64,000 bases of DNA. It comes from Massospora cicadina. Taxonomy: Eukaryota; Entomophthoromycota; Entomophthoromycetes; Entomophthorales; Entomophthoraceae. The stretch spans positions 1-64,000 of the forward strand of contig JAKSZP010014505.1 in the NCBI GenBank assembly GCA_022478985.1, given 5' to 3'. The position numbers and the translations under genes were made by a program. Positions 32,150 through 44,917 of the stretch are shown here, piece by piece; position 1 is the first letter of the stretch; every line of letters begins with the position of its first letter. Below the pieces are notes generated by a model. It saw only the letters and a program-made list of their open reading frames with translations, was not told the DNA's origin and searched no databases.

Positions 32150-33110
32150 TGTCAAAAAACACATTCCCAATAACAATTTTCTTTTACATATAGTTCCTTC
32201 TCCCAATTTTAAGTTTTAGTATTGTATGTACCGCTGAATTTGTTTGGTGCCTCATTTTGCAAAATCTGAATGACCACCTGCCCTGCCTAATCTCTTGGTT
32301 AAAAATCTTCCAATAATGGGGGCTTAAGAATAAGATGTCAGATCTAAGATGAGCTCCTTCCATTACCCTGGGAATTTCAATAAGATTGGCTCCAGTACAC
32401 TTTGTGCTTCCAGTTGGTACCCATACTAGGTCAAAGTAGCACATGTAATTGTATAATTAATATATGAATTTGCCCATAATTAAGCTCCAGGTCCTAATTT
32501 TATTAGTTTTAATTCAATTATGCCTTCTCATTTTGGGTGGAATAGGGCCACCAGGATATTAGGCCTCCTTTTACTTATGCCAAAGGAATGTCTATATTAG
32601 CAAACGAGTTTTCCTTTCCAAAGTTATGCTCAGCGGTAATAAGTGATCATGCATCAGAGCCTTAATAGATAAAGTATTAATTAATAGCGCCTTCCCTTCA
32701 AGGTAAAAACGCGTTACTCTAGTACTTCATTTACTTTGACATGTTTATAAGGTTATCTGCTCCATTTCTTTGACTTCCTGTCCCTTCTTGTTATATAAGA
32801 TGCCTAAGTTCAAGAAGATTTGCGTTGCCTTCAAAGGGTACTATATAGTGATTAAGAGGATACCTTGTCAAACAGATGTTCACTAAGACAAACTTTTTGA
32901 TAATTTACTTATGAACCAATTCTTGTTGATATAGATTGAATTTCTCTTTGATAATTTCAGGGTTACCTTCAGAGACAATACTAACTACCATATCGTCAGC
33001 AAAGTTGCATTCATATGAGCCATTAGTTGGGGTGGATAATAACCTATTTTTTGACTCTAATGCTTTAAATATTATGTTTGCCACAAAGTTTAAACTAATT
33101 GAAGACATTT
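32150..33110 (-). pseudogene. Non-LTR (LINE) reverse transcriptase remnant
   Basis: The minus-strand frame 33108-32905 carries YECNFADDMVVSIV near 33010-32970, the LINE-type catalytic FADD box. Downstream on the minus strand, FYLEGKALLINTLSIKALMHD and LLIxTFLWHK near 32690-32560 match the segment after RT in L1-like elements, and GGPIPPKMRRHN follows. The frame 32444-32184 continues with a likely C-terminal part. The catalytic aspartates survive but the frame is broken many times. It is not obviously the same family as the LINE at 39887-44595. Confidence 0.6.
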
Positions 33111-33524
33111 GATCGCTTTATCAAAAGCTTTATCTGAGATGATTCTCAGCATTTTACTTTTAGTGGAATAACATTTGTTACAAGAACTGTATATTGGGTG
33201 CAATTCAGTTTAAAAATTTGGTGGTTATTTCAACCACCCTCATTGCCAATTGTAGGTAGGGCTACGTTACCCAGTTGTAGTCTATTTCTATGTACAAACA
33301 TATAAGATAACTATTATCACTCCTCAATGATTTAAGAGTACTTTGGAATGTTCAGCTGTTGTCCTATATTGTATGACCATTAATGTACCCATTAAGGGGC
33401 TTTGTGGAGCATCTTTTTTACCGAAGGCATAGGCCAATTTAAAAGTATTCTCATAAAGATCTCAAAATTAGCGTTCAATAGACCATTCAGGCGCCATTTT
33501 CTAAGGTTGTGGTTGATACCCTAT

Positions 33525-34925
33525 TGTATTTGGTTTGATCAACCATCAAACTATATATTAAATATTCGATATTTAACTTTTTAATATTTAGGATTTTAAT
33601 CAAACATACTTGGGCCCACAGGCTAACTTTTTTAGTTGCTGAATTTGAATACATTATTCTCATCATCTATGGTCACATCAAGTGGATATTAAAAGATAGG
33701 GCGGAAGATCAATCCTTTCTCCCAACTGGTGCAACTCAATTCCTGGTATCTTAATTACTGTGGCCTGTAGCATAATTTTTGTGTTGTCATTATTAATCAT
33801 TATGTTGAGATCCTGATATGACTGGATGATAAGCCCTGTGTAGCCATGGCGTATTGGCTAGAATCTGCCAACCATGATTTATAGTGTACAAATATTTGAG
33901 CGCCTTGGGATGTTTTGATATTAAGTCATAAAGGGTAATTATTGGATAAACTCCAAAATGAGGCAATATTGCGATGTCAACATATGACAAATATCTAATA
34001 GAACGCCTCAAACTGAAGCAAAATTGAATCTATGAATATTATACTCTGTCAATGCCAATGAGTATATGGCGGAACTGAATAGTCTAAACCAAAAGGGTGG
34101 TGTTGACCAAGGTCGTTAATATACAAGCAAGATGAGATGATTATAGAGGGTAAGTTTTTAATAGGTAGAAAGAGAGTGAATCAGAAAGAATCTGCTAAAA
34201 ATACTATATTACATAAAGAATCGTGATGGGGCTAATTGCTCCATTTTTATTAAAGCCTTTAAGTTGTTTCAAAAACTGGCGAGCACCATATTGTCTTTCC
34301 ATTGCTCAATGGAAAAAAACTCTGTGAAAATCATTACGACGGATCTCAATGATTTCTCCCAAAAATATAACATATTTAGTATTCTATTTTTATATCTATG
34401 TAAGTATAGTCATTAAATAGGCTTGTCTTTATTCTCCTCAGCTTTTACCTAAGTTTAACTTTAATAGGATGCTATGGTTTTATAAATTTCCCTTAGTTTA
34501 CTGGCTTAGTGGTCATGTCTTCATTAGAATGTATTGGCCAAAAAATTTTCTTACTTTTACGCTGTCAAATAATTGCACCAAAGAGAATGAGAGATGAGTT
34601 GAATATATCATCAGGGAAATGCCATTAGAAAGGAGATCTGTTTTTGTCATCATATGATGGTATAGAAAACCATAAGAAGTTTTAAGATTGTTGAGAAAAA
34701 CCCTGAAGACATTGTCAGTAATAAATACTAAGGTGTTTTGCTCCATTAAGTTGATTAAATATTTATAATAAATAAGGTATTTGTTCCCTTTTTGTTATCC
34801 TAGGATAATTTCTTCATACATTACTTTGTTTTGTTATAGATAGCCTGTGCTCTTGAGACATAATGCACTGCAATTATTTCAACATACCTTCTCATACAGG
34901 GTCACACAACGGCTATCATGTAACA
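33525..34925 (+). repeat. 5' LTR of gypsy D, with internal insertion
   Basis: Diverged direct repeat of 44918-45755. Both start TGTATTTG and then GATYAACCATCAAA. Matching segments include ACTTGGCCC..CAGCTAAC-like, GGTCACATC, GAGATGAGTTGA near 34595 and the CCTGTGCT..TGAGA block near 34845. Relative to the 3' copy, about 560 extra bases lie between roughly 33810 and 34380, so something inserted into this LTR or was lost from the other. The right end is approximate. Confidence 0.6.
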
Positions 34926-35199
34926 TTTAATCTTATCAGTATTAATAAAGATTAGTTCTCCTGCTATCCTAACATAACCAATGGATCTAACGCGTCCGTT
35001 CCAAAGGGCCTGTGTAAATTTGGTACACCTACATGTTTCCATAGCAAAGAAATATGTAGGCTTCTAGGCTAGGCTAGTATGGTTTAATAAATTTGGGCTC
35101 CTCAAGCTTCCACTCTTGTAGCTATTTTGGATGACCCACAACTCCGCCGTGACTGCTTTGAGAAGAGCTTGGGTAACCATTCTTGCTCCCTCATCAATC

Positions 35200-36280
35200 C
35201 TGATTTAAAGGTCAGCTCATAGCATATTTTAGTTAACTTAAAAATTCAAGTGATCAATAAGTTAAAGACACACCTTATTGCTTATAACAAGAAACTTGTA
35301 CTGTTTGAACAAAAGTTTACAGTGAATCGCCACCATTTTTCTATGTTGAGTAATCAACTTCATCACAAATTCACCTCTTTCTGTGCTGTATTTTTTGTTC
35401 ACTCAATATTGAAAAATATTGAAGAGGATGATGAGGCTTCAGTCAAGCCTTTTACCCCAGCTGTGCTAGCAGATCAAAGATACTTTATGGTTTCTCTCTG
35501 TTGGATAGAGTAATTTAGCCAGAATTGTTGCGGGCTTTGTGCCCTTGTGTAATGAATCAGGTTCTATTTACACAAATAAATACTTAAATTTGATAAAAGA
35601 GGAAATGCACACAACTTTACTGCTTTATTTGAACTAAGTATGGATGATGCCTCCAAGGCTTTTTAGTTGGCTATGTCAATGAATTTCTTGGACTATATAA
35701 GCCACGAATTGATCATGCCTAAAGTACAAGAAGTTGAAATGATTTATCTCAATGTTTAAAGCTATTGGTGAAGGAGTTTGGCAGCGCGGAGTAAATGACA
35801 ATGCGGAAGCATTGTTATTTACTTTTATTTTAATAAAGACAAGTCCATTACAGCATTTGCTGAACAGTTTTAGTATGAGACTTGGGTTTTGCGTGGAGCC
35901 AAGGTGTTAGGTAGCTTTGACGCTCAGAAAGCACTGCGTCACGCCTGCAAGCCCAATAAAGAACTGCTTTGGTTCTAATTTCTGTTTCTAAATGAGGAGA
36001 ATAAATTAACCACGTGTTAAATTATCTCCGCCGCTGCACCACCACTTTTGAGGCGCCTAACCTAAGTCATCAGGAACTCTACAACCCTTCCACTATGGTC
36101 ACTTCCTTAAAGCTCTAACTAATTCATCCTATGACACTCGACCTCATAGGCCTGACATTGTCAGGTTACCTGTTATCTTTTTAAAGCTTGGTCATTATTC
36201 TAATTGTTGCCCTAGGCTGGGTTATAAACCCAGGTTTCATTTGGTGAACTCTGTAAAGTAAGAAGACTTATGAAAGGGAT
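35200..36280 (+). pseudogene. gag remnant of gypsy D
   Basis: The frame 35250-35513 begins MINKLKTHLIAYNKKLVLFEQ and is helical, as expected near the start of Gag. Further frames around 35690-36060 carry capsid-like pieces (VWQRGVNDNAEALLFTF). No CCHC knuckle survives clearly. The assignment rests on position between the LTR and the RT remnant, in the same orientation. Confidence 0.45.
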
Positions 36281-37849
36281 GGAGTAGAACTGGGACTTTT
36301 TACTTCCGCCCCTTCTAAAATGATCTCAGGTAAGCACAAATCAATGGAACCATGTTCCATTAAATCTTTGTCCAATGAGGAAGCCCCGCCTTTGGCGTTG
36401 CATCTAATAATTGTAGATGATGTGGTAGCATTTATCGCTCGCTCACTGATAGAATGCAAAGCTGAGTTAGCATATGAAATAATATCAAAGTCTCGTTTAA
36501 CAGCCATAACAACAAGAGCTTCTAATCACCTCAAGTGATATTCCCAGGTTAGATAGGGTCTAGGCGGACATATCTTTATGAACTTAAAAAGAATTGATTC
36601 TTCTTCTATATGCTGAACTGCAATCATATTTAGGGCAAGCAGACGCTTCAGATTTCAACACAATCATTGCAGTGGATGCCTACGCTGCTTAATGTGCATA
36701 TACTGATATTTTCACTAATAAGCTCAAATATAGGGCTATCATTGAAGTGGGCAATGATAAATATCATGTCCACTAAAATATTAAAAAAACTGGTCTGTCA
36801 TCAAATATTGACATTACAAAGTTTATAGTACAACAGAACCTTAAACGATTAGTTCATAGGGAGCTTATAGCCCTGCCGCTGAGGTATGGCTCACTAGCGA
36901 TATTAGCTCCAGCTATTGCGTTACCAAGTCAAAATTATGAATTTCTTCATTAGCACCTCTTTATATAAGGACACATGGGGTTATGGCGGAATTTGATCCA
37001 AGCACTCTAGAAATACTTGGCCAACACCTTACTTTGTTTTATATCGGAAATTTGAGGGATCTGTGACCATAAATCAATAGTTTATGAACATCACGTATAT
37101 GGATGGCTTAATGCTAATTGTCTATAAATTGATTTATGGCTGCAGTTGGTGATTGTCTATTCAATTTATTGAATCCAAGGGCATTCCGCTGAGGGCAACT
37201 TAAATATAACTATTCCAGAAGATCTTCTTAACATAATTACTGAAATTAACTAGAATCCCAAAGGTTGTATATTGATATTATGTCTTTTTTTGTTTTATCC
37301 TCGAATGTGTCAATGTACCTAAATTATTCTACCAGCCCATAGCGAAATTCAGGTTATTAACCAATATATATTCATATCCTATTCAAATAAAGCGACACCA
37401 ATTCTTTGCCTTTGTACATATGTTACTAGTTTATGAAGCAGAGAATATTCAACTATTTGAAACCTTTGTGGAACTGGGCCTTTTCAATGATAATAATAAA
37501 TCTGTTTGCTCTTTAGTACTAGAGAAAGCTATTAGGGTTAACAGAGAAGGATAAGGACCAAGCTTTGGCACTTTTTTGATAAGTATAGTGTTTTTGCAAA
37601 AGATGATTAGACTTGAGTTGTGCTAATGATGTGGTACACCAAATTGATACCATAAATAATTGCCCATTTTCCTTCGTCCTATTAGGCGCTCCAAGGCGGT
37701 GGATGAAGTTGTTAATGCTGAAATTAATTGTAGTAAAACATTTGATCATAGTCTCTCCAAGGGTCCTCAGGCCTTCCCGATGTTGACTAATCAAAAATAA
37801 GGACAGTTTCAACTGCATGGTAATAGATTACTGGAATCCCATTAACACT

Positions 37850-39870
37850 ACCAAATAGGATTCTTATACTTTACTGTGGATCAATGATGCACTATACCAC
37901 TTGTGCGGCACTAAATATTTTTCAGCCATGGATTTAATTTTTAGCTACTGGCAGATCTGCCTGCCTAATGAGGAGCAGGAGAAGTGTGCGATGATAACTT
38001 CATAGGGTTAGTATCAAACAACTTGGTTACCATAGGGGCTGTGAAATACCTACAAACTTCCAGGGGGCTATGGACAGAATATTGAGTGATTAAAAGATCT
38101 CCGTGTCCTTGGTTATTTGGTCAATCTAAACGTTTTCTCTATTAACATTTAATGAACATCTACAGCACTTGGAAGAAGTGTTCTTCTGGGTCGCTTAAGC
38201 TGACTCAAAAAAGCCACGTAATGTACCTTATTTGGGGAGCAACTCAAATCTCTAGGGTTCATCATAAACAAACAGGACCTAGGGCCTTAGATGGTAAAGA
38301 TTAAAAGAAATTGAATGAATGACACGGCCAAGTAATAAGTGCATCCAAGTGCTCCTTGGGATGATCAGCTACTACCAGTGGTTTGTGGAAGATTTTAAGT
38401 ATAATTGAAATCTGTATTTTTCCTTATCAAAAATTGGGGCAAGATTTGAGTGGACAGGGAACTTCCAGATGTCCTTTGACAAATTAAAGCTGTGATTCAC
38501 CTAAGCACCAATACTTATGTACCCCAATTTTGTTAAGCCGTTCATACTTCAGATGAACGCATCTCTCACTGCTATGAGGGCGGTGTTACCCAGCTTAGTT
38601 ATGAGGAGGTGGATACCTCTTTTGTTGCAGTTGGACATTGGATATCCATGAATGCAACTATACTATTACACAAGAAGATTGTCAATCCATCATTTACGCT
38701 TTTATGTAATTTTGCATTTATTTCCATAGCATATATTTTACCATGGTAACTGATCATGACTCTCTGCACTGGTTACAAAATCTTAAGGAACTTGAAGGAT
38801 GACTGGTAGCTAGGTTAAAATTATAAGCTTACAACTTGAAAACTCAACAATATCTCAGTGCCAAACATTTAAAACGTGGATGGACTTTCTCATTTGCCTA
38901 CTATAAACTTACTGGATGAACAAATATGAATTGTTTGATATAATGGTAACTTAGCAATATGATAATGAAACCAAATAGGCTCAACGCAAGCTGGAGAATA
39001 TGAGATAGAATACTTTTATTAAGTATGGGAAACTATAAAATGTAAAAAAATCTGTTGTGTAAACCCAGCCCACTGAGAGGACTACTTAATTATTTCATAC
39101 CATAAGACAATGGTGCACAGCTACTTAGAAATAGCTTAAACAGTTAAGATCACAGTATTATTGTGAATTAATGGCTTTTAATAATCATGAAACTCTCAGA
39201 TATTGCAAAGAATTCTAAGCTGAAGCGCCTTACCAAAAGCAACTTTTCATCAATTAGTTAAACTTAAGTTTGCATGGCATACCATCTCTATTGATGTTGT
39301 ATGCCCCTTACTTAATATTGGCGGTCACTTAAAGTACTTAATCTTGACATTGACCAGCTCTTTAAATTGGTGGAGGCCAAAGCCGTTAATGATTTGGGCG
39401 CAACGACCACCAATATGTTTATTTTGGAAAAAATGTCTTTTTAGCATGTTTGCCTCCAGTTTATTTTAATGAATAATGGGACTAACTTTACATCCCAATT
39501 AATCACTGAACTCAGTTAGTTGATGGGTATATGAGAAGTATCATTTACTACATGACAACTTGAGACCAATGGCTTCACTAAAAGAGTGAACGGTACTTTT
39601 ATGTGTATTTTACATAAGTTAATTACTGGAAAAGCATCTAGCTGGTACATTTTCTTGCCTTTCGTCATTTTACCTATAAGATTACTTTTGCACTCAGCCA
39701 TAAGGCACTAGCCATTGAGTTATTATATGGGAAGCATCCAAAATTATATCCGCTGTTATGCTCATCTTTTAAAAAAGAAAGAATGAATCAAGGAATACCT
39801 TGATTTGCTCACGTGAACGTTAACCCAACTGCAAAGTTCTGCTTGCTTAAACGCTCTAGCTCAGAAAGTC
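37850..39870 (+). pseudogene. RT, RNase H and integrase of gypsy D (degraded)
   Basis: RT starts near 37860 (WINDALYHLCGTKYFSAMDLIFSYWQI), the block with the first RT aspartate, followed by NEEQEKCAM. The catalytic YxDD region around 38090-38170 is lost. LGEQLKSLGFIINKQD lies near 38240. RNase H pieces are MNASLTAMRAVL near 38555 and FTMVTDHDSLHWLQNLKELEG near 38738-38800, with LKTQQYLSAKHL after it. The integrase core shows SIDVVCPL near 39290, MNNGTNFTSQLI near 39470 (second aspartate as asparagine) and GFTKRVNGTF near 39575. The LINE then interrupts the C-terminus. Confidence 0.75.
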
Positions 39871-39886
39871 AAAGCTATATGTGGGA
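39871..39886 (+). repeat. Target-site duplication of the LINE (left copy)
   Basis: AAAGCTATATGTGGGA occurs here and again at 44596-44611, immediately after the LINE poly(A) run. A 16-base duplication is typical of target-primed reverse transcription. Confidence 0.9.
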
Positions 39887-40881
39887 CGGATCTCTTCGCA
39901 TCTCCCACACACGCTCTCACCTGGAGAAAATTTCATGGGTTACTTTTTCCAACCTACCAACGACTGTTGATCCTGAGTCTCTTAAACTGGCACTCCATCG
40001 TGGTTTAATGGAGTTTGGGTCTGTTCTTTCAGTGGACTTTAGCGTCCCCTCTTACTATGCTCCCACTCAAAGAGCTCGCACTGCTAGGGCGTCGTTCATC
40101 CCCTCCCCCACTGTATCCCGAACATTGAGGTTATTCCTCGTGTGGCAGTAGTTGGGGCATGCCCTGAGATCTTTTTTGTCGACCCTGATCAGGCGCGCCC
40201 CGGTGTTCATGGTGTAACGCCCTTGGACACTTGTATAGTGGCTGCACAGCTCGAAAACAAGCCCTATTAGCCACCACCCAGGGGCCTAAACCAGGCCAAA
40301 AACGATCCCACGTGGCTGCAGCAGCAATTCCACAACCCACACAATGGGTTCCCGTTCAAGACCTGTCCCCTGAGGCCTTATGCCTAGCAGTTGAAACAGC
40401 TAACCCCACTATTGGTATGGGATACCTTCGCGCTCATGCCCCCCTTCCAATGGGCACCCCCTCCAATCTCCCAGAGTCAACTCCCTCTCTCACCAAGCGC
40501 AAGGCATCTCCCACAGGGTGCCCCTCGTCAGCCACCCCCACTCAGGGCTCCGCGGCACCCCCACCAACCTCCACCAGCGATTTATCGCATCAACCCTCAG
40601 CTCCCAATGGAGCTATGCCCACCAGCATGGACTGGCAACTCGCGGCCTGCGGTAGAAGTGCCACCTCAAAGAGTCCTACCCCAACCCCACAGTCCATTTC
40701 GCGCGGATCCTTTGCAGTGTTGGAGGAAGTGAATATGGACTCAGACTCATCAAATGGGGACACCGCGGAGGTCACCATTAAGCACCCTCAGGTCCTTCCC
40801 CTGCAACGGAGCGGGGGCAGCATCCTAGGCTGGCTTACTGGGTCCTCCGCCCCCACCCTCTCCTTCCCCTCAGAACCCTAG
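39887..40881 (+). pseudogene. LINE ORF1 (RNA-binding protein), 5'-truncated and frame-shifted
   Basis: The part to about 40110 reads ISWVTFSNLPTTVDPESLKLAL and FGSVLSVDFSVPS, a fold like the RRM-type core of LINE ORF1 proteins. After a slip near 40115 a piece with VVGACPEIFFVDPDQARPG follows, then a second slip leads to the frame 40231-40881. That last part is rich in proline, serine and threonine and ends near SRGSFAVLEEVNMDSDSS, a style seen at ORF1 C-termini. No CCHC knuckle is visible in this copy. ORF1 binds the LINE RNA. The ORF ends 110 bases before ORF2. Confidence 0.7.
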
Positions 40882-40991
40882 ACGCTCCTCACGGATTGCA
40901 GCTAATAGTCAAGCTAAAGGACTCAAAACTAGTCGCCTCACAGCAGCAGGTTTAAGCGCTGGCAACCCCCAGGACATGGAGGGGAACAGCT

Positions 40992-41826
40992 ATGAGTCCC
41001 CATGGCAGCACCCTGGCCCTGCAATCCATCAACGCAAATGGGTTGCGGGACTTTAAGCGGAGAGCCCGCCTCCTCCGAAACTTCAGGTCAGCACAAATTG
41101 ACATCGCTGCTGTCCAGGAGCCCCATATCCTCCCCCACGAACAATCTGCATGGAATGAACAGTTTGGAGGCAACTCCTTCTGGACAAACCATGCCGCCCT
41201 TTATTGTTTTGAATCCCCGGGTTAAAACCCATTCTTTTTCACAATATCTAGGTGGCCGCCTCATACTGGCCAAACTCACCACTCCTGACTTCTCCTTCTT
41301 CGCTGCAAGCATCTACCTGCCTAATGCAGGTCAGGAGCAAAACCGGCTCTTGGAAGAGCTCCTCCAACTCAATCTCCCACGGAATACAGTCCTCTTAGGA
41401 GATTTCAACACAACCAGAAGTCGCGTCCGTGACTCTTACCCCCATGCAGCAAAGGAACGCCCTGGATCAAGTCGCCTCCAGGATTTCCTTCTCCTGAGTG
41501 GCTTTATAGATGCGCTTCCACCCTCCGCGTCTGGCCTAGGTTGCATGACTAGGATCCAGTATGATGGAGGAGCTTTCCAGTCAGCGTCACGCATAGATAT
41601 GGCACTGATTGGCCCCCTGCTAATTGGCCGCGTCTCCTCTCCCATCTCTCGTGACAACCATCTGAGTGATCACAGGTCACTCACCGTTGTCCTCACCACC
41701 ACACTTAGACCGTCGCGTAGGTTCTGGCCTAGGGTTGCCCCAGCTCTTCTCAACAACCCCTTCACTAAGGAGAAGCTTTCTATGACCATCCGGGAGACTC
41801 TCACCTCCCCCACCCCACCTGCTTGA
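40992..41826 (+). pseudogene. LINE ORF2, AP-type endonuclease domain
   Basis: ATG at 40992 starts ORF2. Endonuclease motifs in order: SINANGLRDFKRR, AAVQEPHI (catalytic glutamate), then after a one-base slip near 41215 LLGDFNTTRS (near 41390), SRIDMAL (near 41590) and NHLSDHRSLTV (near 41655, catalytic SDH). All expected catalytic residues are visible. The domain nicks target DNA to prime reverse transcription. The reading frame changes again near 41800 before the linker to RT. Confidence 0.88.
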
Positions 41827-41845
41827 CCACAAGACTAAATGGGCG

Positions 41846-43376
41846 GTGACCAAGGAGGGCATCACCCGCGTTGCTTACAACTGTGCCAAAGCCCAGATGA
41901 TTGCAGCTCGCGCCAGAGTCAAAAGGGCGGAAGCCAGAATTAGACATCTAGAGAGAAACTGCCAGCCTTCACCCTCTCCCAGATGGTTGGAAGACTGGGA
42001 AGCGGCGCAGGAAGCACTCCGCTTGGAGCTCACACTGCAGGAAGAACGGGCAGCAAACTTTACAACATCTTGTTACTATGCTCAATCGGGAACGCCCCAC
42101 CCGCTTCTTCTTTCAGAAACAGAAAGCCCGGTCAACAGCGCAGGATATTACTGCACTGAAGATTGGCACTACAACCACATCAGATAAGGAGGAAATCACG
42201 CAGGAACTACACCGCTTCTACTCCAGCCTCTTCAATGCCACCCAGGTGGACCCATCGGACATCCAAGACTTTCTGTGGCGGGCTCCAGAGCCGCCCATTG
42301 ACCCACGGGCTGATGAGGCTTTACTGGCGCCTATTTCCATCCAGGAGGTGATGGAAACCCTTCTGAAATCCCCACGGCTTAAAGCCTCAGGCCCAGACGG
42401 AATACCCTTTGAGGTGTACCTTCTGGAACCTGCAGTGATAGCCAGAACCCTCCGCGACCTCTTCGCTGCACTCTTGGTGAATGGCGAGGTCCTCCCCGAC
42501 TCCAGAGGCTCAATCACGACCCTCATTCACAAGAAGTCAGACCGTGAGAACCTGGCGAACTGGCGCCCCATAGCGTTGATCAACACAGACCACAAGCTCT
42601 TCACGAAGCTTCTGGCCAACCGCATCACCAAATGGGTGTCACCTCGCCTCTCCTCATCCCAGTACGGTTTTATTATGGGGAGGTCGTTATGGGACAACTA
42701 TAATGACCTTCACGTGACTTTGACGGCTAACTCTCGTAAGGTGAATGGCTTTGTGGCTCTCCTGGATATGGAGAAAGCATATGATCGGGTAGCCTGGAAG
42801 TATATTGATGCTTCCCTGGCCCGCTTCCATCTCCCACCCGCAGCTAGGCGCTGGATATCAGCGCTCTATGACCAGCTCCACAACAGAGTCCTGGCGCCAA
42901 TGGGTTTTACAGTGGCAGTACCAGTTGGACAAGGTCTCCGGCAAGGGGACACCCTGAGCCCTATCCTTTTTAACATCACCCTTGACCCCCTCTTGGCCTC
43001 CTTACAGGACAAGCTAACAGGGATTCTAGTCCCAGGTAAAGCTCCCACACGCACCATGGCATTTGCAGATGACACTGCCATTGCATTTGGCTGCCCTGGG
43101 GATGTTGCCCTCGCTGCTGTGACCATTGAGAGGTACACCAAGGCGTCCAACGCCATGGTCAACACCTCCAAGACAACAGTTGTACAGGTCGGCTCCCCCA
43201 CCTTCCCCCCACCATTTGGTATTGAACCTGAGCGCGGTACCTTCCGTCACCTGGGCGTTCTCACCAACCAACAAGGAGTTGCGCTAAAAGACAATGAGGA
43301 CTTGCTCCTTGCAGCAGTTAACTCCAGGATTGGCAGCTGGAACTGGCGGCACATCACCCCCAGGGTCGAGCTCTGA
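41846..43376 (+). pseudogene. LINE ORF2, linker and reverse transcriptase
   Basis: A basic helical linker (41846-42080; RARVKRAEARIRHLER) is followed, after a slip near 42075, by an uninterrupted RT frame to 43376. RT motifs are SGPDGIPFEVY, NWRPIALINTDHKLFTKLLA, QYGFIMGRSLWDN, FVALLDMEKAYDRVAW, GLRQGDTLSPILFN, the catalytic MAFADDTAIAF near 43060, and RHLGVL near 43245. The RT is intact over more than 420 residues. GC-rich third positions contrast with the AT-rich host elements. Confidence 0.92.
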
Positions 43377-44539
43377 TGGCCAATGTGTTCCTCCTCTCCA
43401 AAGTCTGGTTCCTAGCGCACGTCTGCCCATTCACAGATGCCTTTTATACGCGGCTCAATGTACTCCTCCGCTGTTGGATCTGGGGCTCAAACCATCCACC
43501 AATGGCCCTCTCAACCATTGCCCGACCCTGCAATGAAGGGGGCCTAGGGCTTCTGGACACGCGATCCCACGCCACCACAATCTTCCTGAAGTTCCTATGG
43601 CCGATTGTCTGCTGGGACGCGACCCCCATGCCCCAATGGGCGCCCGCCCTCCGCCAGTCAGTGTCAGCAGCTCTGGGTCTTCCTAGAGCATCTATGACCT
43701 CATTAGGGGAGTGGCTCACAAACCACCCAGGCCATCGCCTAAAACCATCCTCATCCCCCTACTGGAACCAGGCTCTCCTTGCCCTGAAACGAGTAGGCGC
43801 GCGGATCCACCATGCCTTCCCATACAGAAGGGAAGGCCCTGGCCTCAGCCCACGTCGCCATGCAATTGTGCACAATGGATAAGTTGTCACAACTCGCCTC
43901 AACCCCCAAGATCGTCCTCCCATCCGCCCAAGACTCCTTGAGCTCCTCCCTCCCTCCGTGAGATTTGACCTTAAGGAATTGTGGAAGGACGTCTATCACC
44001 CCATCCTGTCAGCAAAGGTGTCCAACACCTTATGGAGGGTGCTCCACTGTTCATACAGGACAGGGGACCGGACTGGCCTTACCTTCCAGCACCAAAGCTG
44101 CCTCCGCTGTGTGGAGCCTATTGACTCCCACCTCCATCGTTTTTTCACCTGTCCAGGTGTCGCCGCATTTTGGCCAAAGGCCCGCGCGCTCCTCCATGCT
44201 CAGCCCTGGTCTGGACACCCTGTGCAAGACCTCATGTTTGAGAAGACATTGCCTGGTTGCCACCGACCCCTTCGTGTCCTCGCTTATGCCACAGCCATCT
44301 GGACCATCCATAACTCCTTCCTTCGTGCTGCCTTTGACCAGCAGGTGTGGAACCTTCCACACATGATCACCCACTTTCAGGTACACTTTGAGATGGCCCT
44401 GAAGGTCTGCACTATGTCGCCAACCCTCCCCCGCTCAGTTGTCACTGCAGCACGGCTCTGGCGCGCAAACCCCTCTCCCTTTCTCGATGCCTCCTCCCTC
44501 CCCTTCCCTCGCCTCAGGCTCTTAGGAGCCCAGGCGTAA
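43376..44539 (+). pseudogene. LINE ORF2 C-terminus with zinc-binding motif
   Basis: The frame continues from RT after a slip near 43372. The stretch SKVWFLAHVCPFTDAFYTRLN and FLWPIVCWD matches the segment after RT in L1-like LINEs. One TAA at 43880-43882 interrupts; the same frame is open on both sides. The end carries NTLWRVLHCSYRTGDR and then CLRCVEPIDSHLHRFFTCP, a CCHC-type zinc motif known at LINE ORF2 C-termini. The ORF stops 56 bases before the poly(A) end. Confidence 0.88.
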
Positions 44540-44611
44540 TTCAATAAACATCGATGAATCCCCCCCTTGGGTTGAGACCATCTAGTACTAAAAAAAAAGC
44601 TATATGTGGGA

Positions 44612-44917
44612 TAACAAAGAACGCCGGACCTTACCCACTTCAGCATAGTATATTTGGCCTGGTATTATGATAATCTTGGCTTTGGAACGACTATTAAGTT
44701 AAGCATATTTGGGATGGTCCCTTTGAGATCATAGATAAGACCTCTACCAAAGCCTAAATTTTCAAGGATCCCACTAAGGGCTACATTATCAAATTGAGTG
44801 CATGTGAAGTTCCTTAATAAGTACTATCAGCCCTCTGGCATTATGGCCACGGGTTCTCAAAAATTCTCAGACCCACACTCCTCTTTGTTCCCTGATACTT
44901 GTTCAAATGGGGGGAGT
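44612..44917 (+). pseudogene. Integrase C-terminus and purine tract of gypsy D
   Basis: After the LINE, the gypsy D integrase resumes with IWDGPFEIIDKTSTKA near 44705-44750 and FKDPTKGYIIKLSACEV, the C-terminal DNA-binding module. AAATGGGGGGAG at about 44905-44916 is a likely polypurine tract directly before the 3' LTR. Confidence 0.65.

Larger units (their letters stand above)
39887..44595 (+). mobile_element. APE-type LINE, 4.7 kb, probably 5'-truncated
   Basis: The element lies between two copies of a 16-base duplication and ends in TAGTACTAAAAAAAA. It has a GC content well above the surrounding sequence. ORF1 is already open at the first base without an ATG, so the 5' end is probably missing. 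ORF2 encodes endonuclease, RT and a C-terminal zinc motif. It carries four or five frame lesions and one stop. Short 3' tails of the same family lie at 13646-13692 and 57127-57158, and probably near 46346. It split the integrase of gypsy D. Confidence 0.92.

Noticed and set aside
39813..39886. ATG and first codons of the frame that leads into LINE ORF1
   Set aside because: These bases belong to the gypsy D integrase and the target duplication, upstream of the LINE. The frame is open there by chance.
41088..44646. Many open frames on the minus strand and other frames inside the LINE
   Set aside because: High GC content gives chance open frames. All catalytic motifs are on the plus strand in the listed frames.
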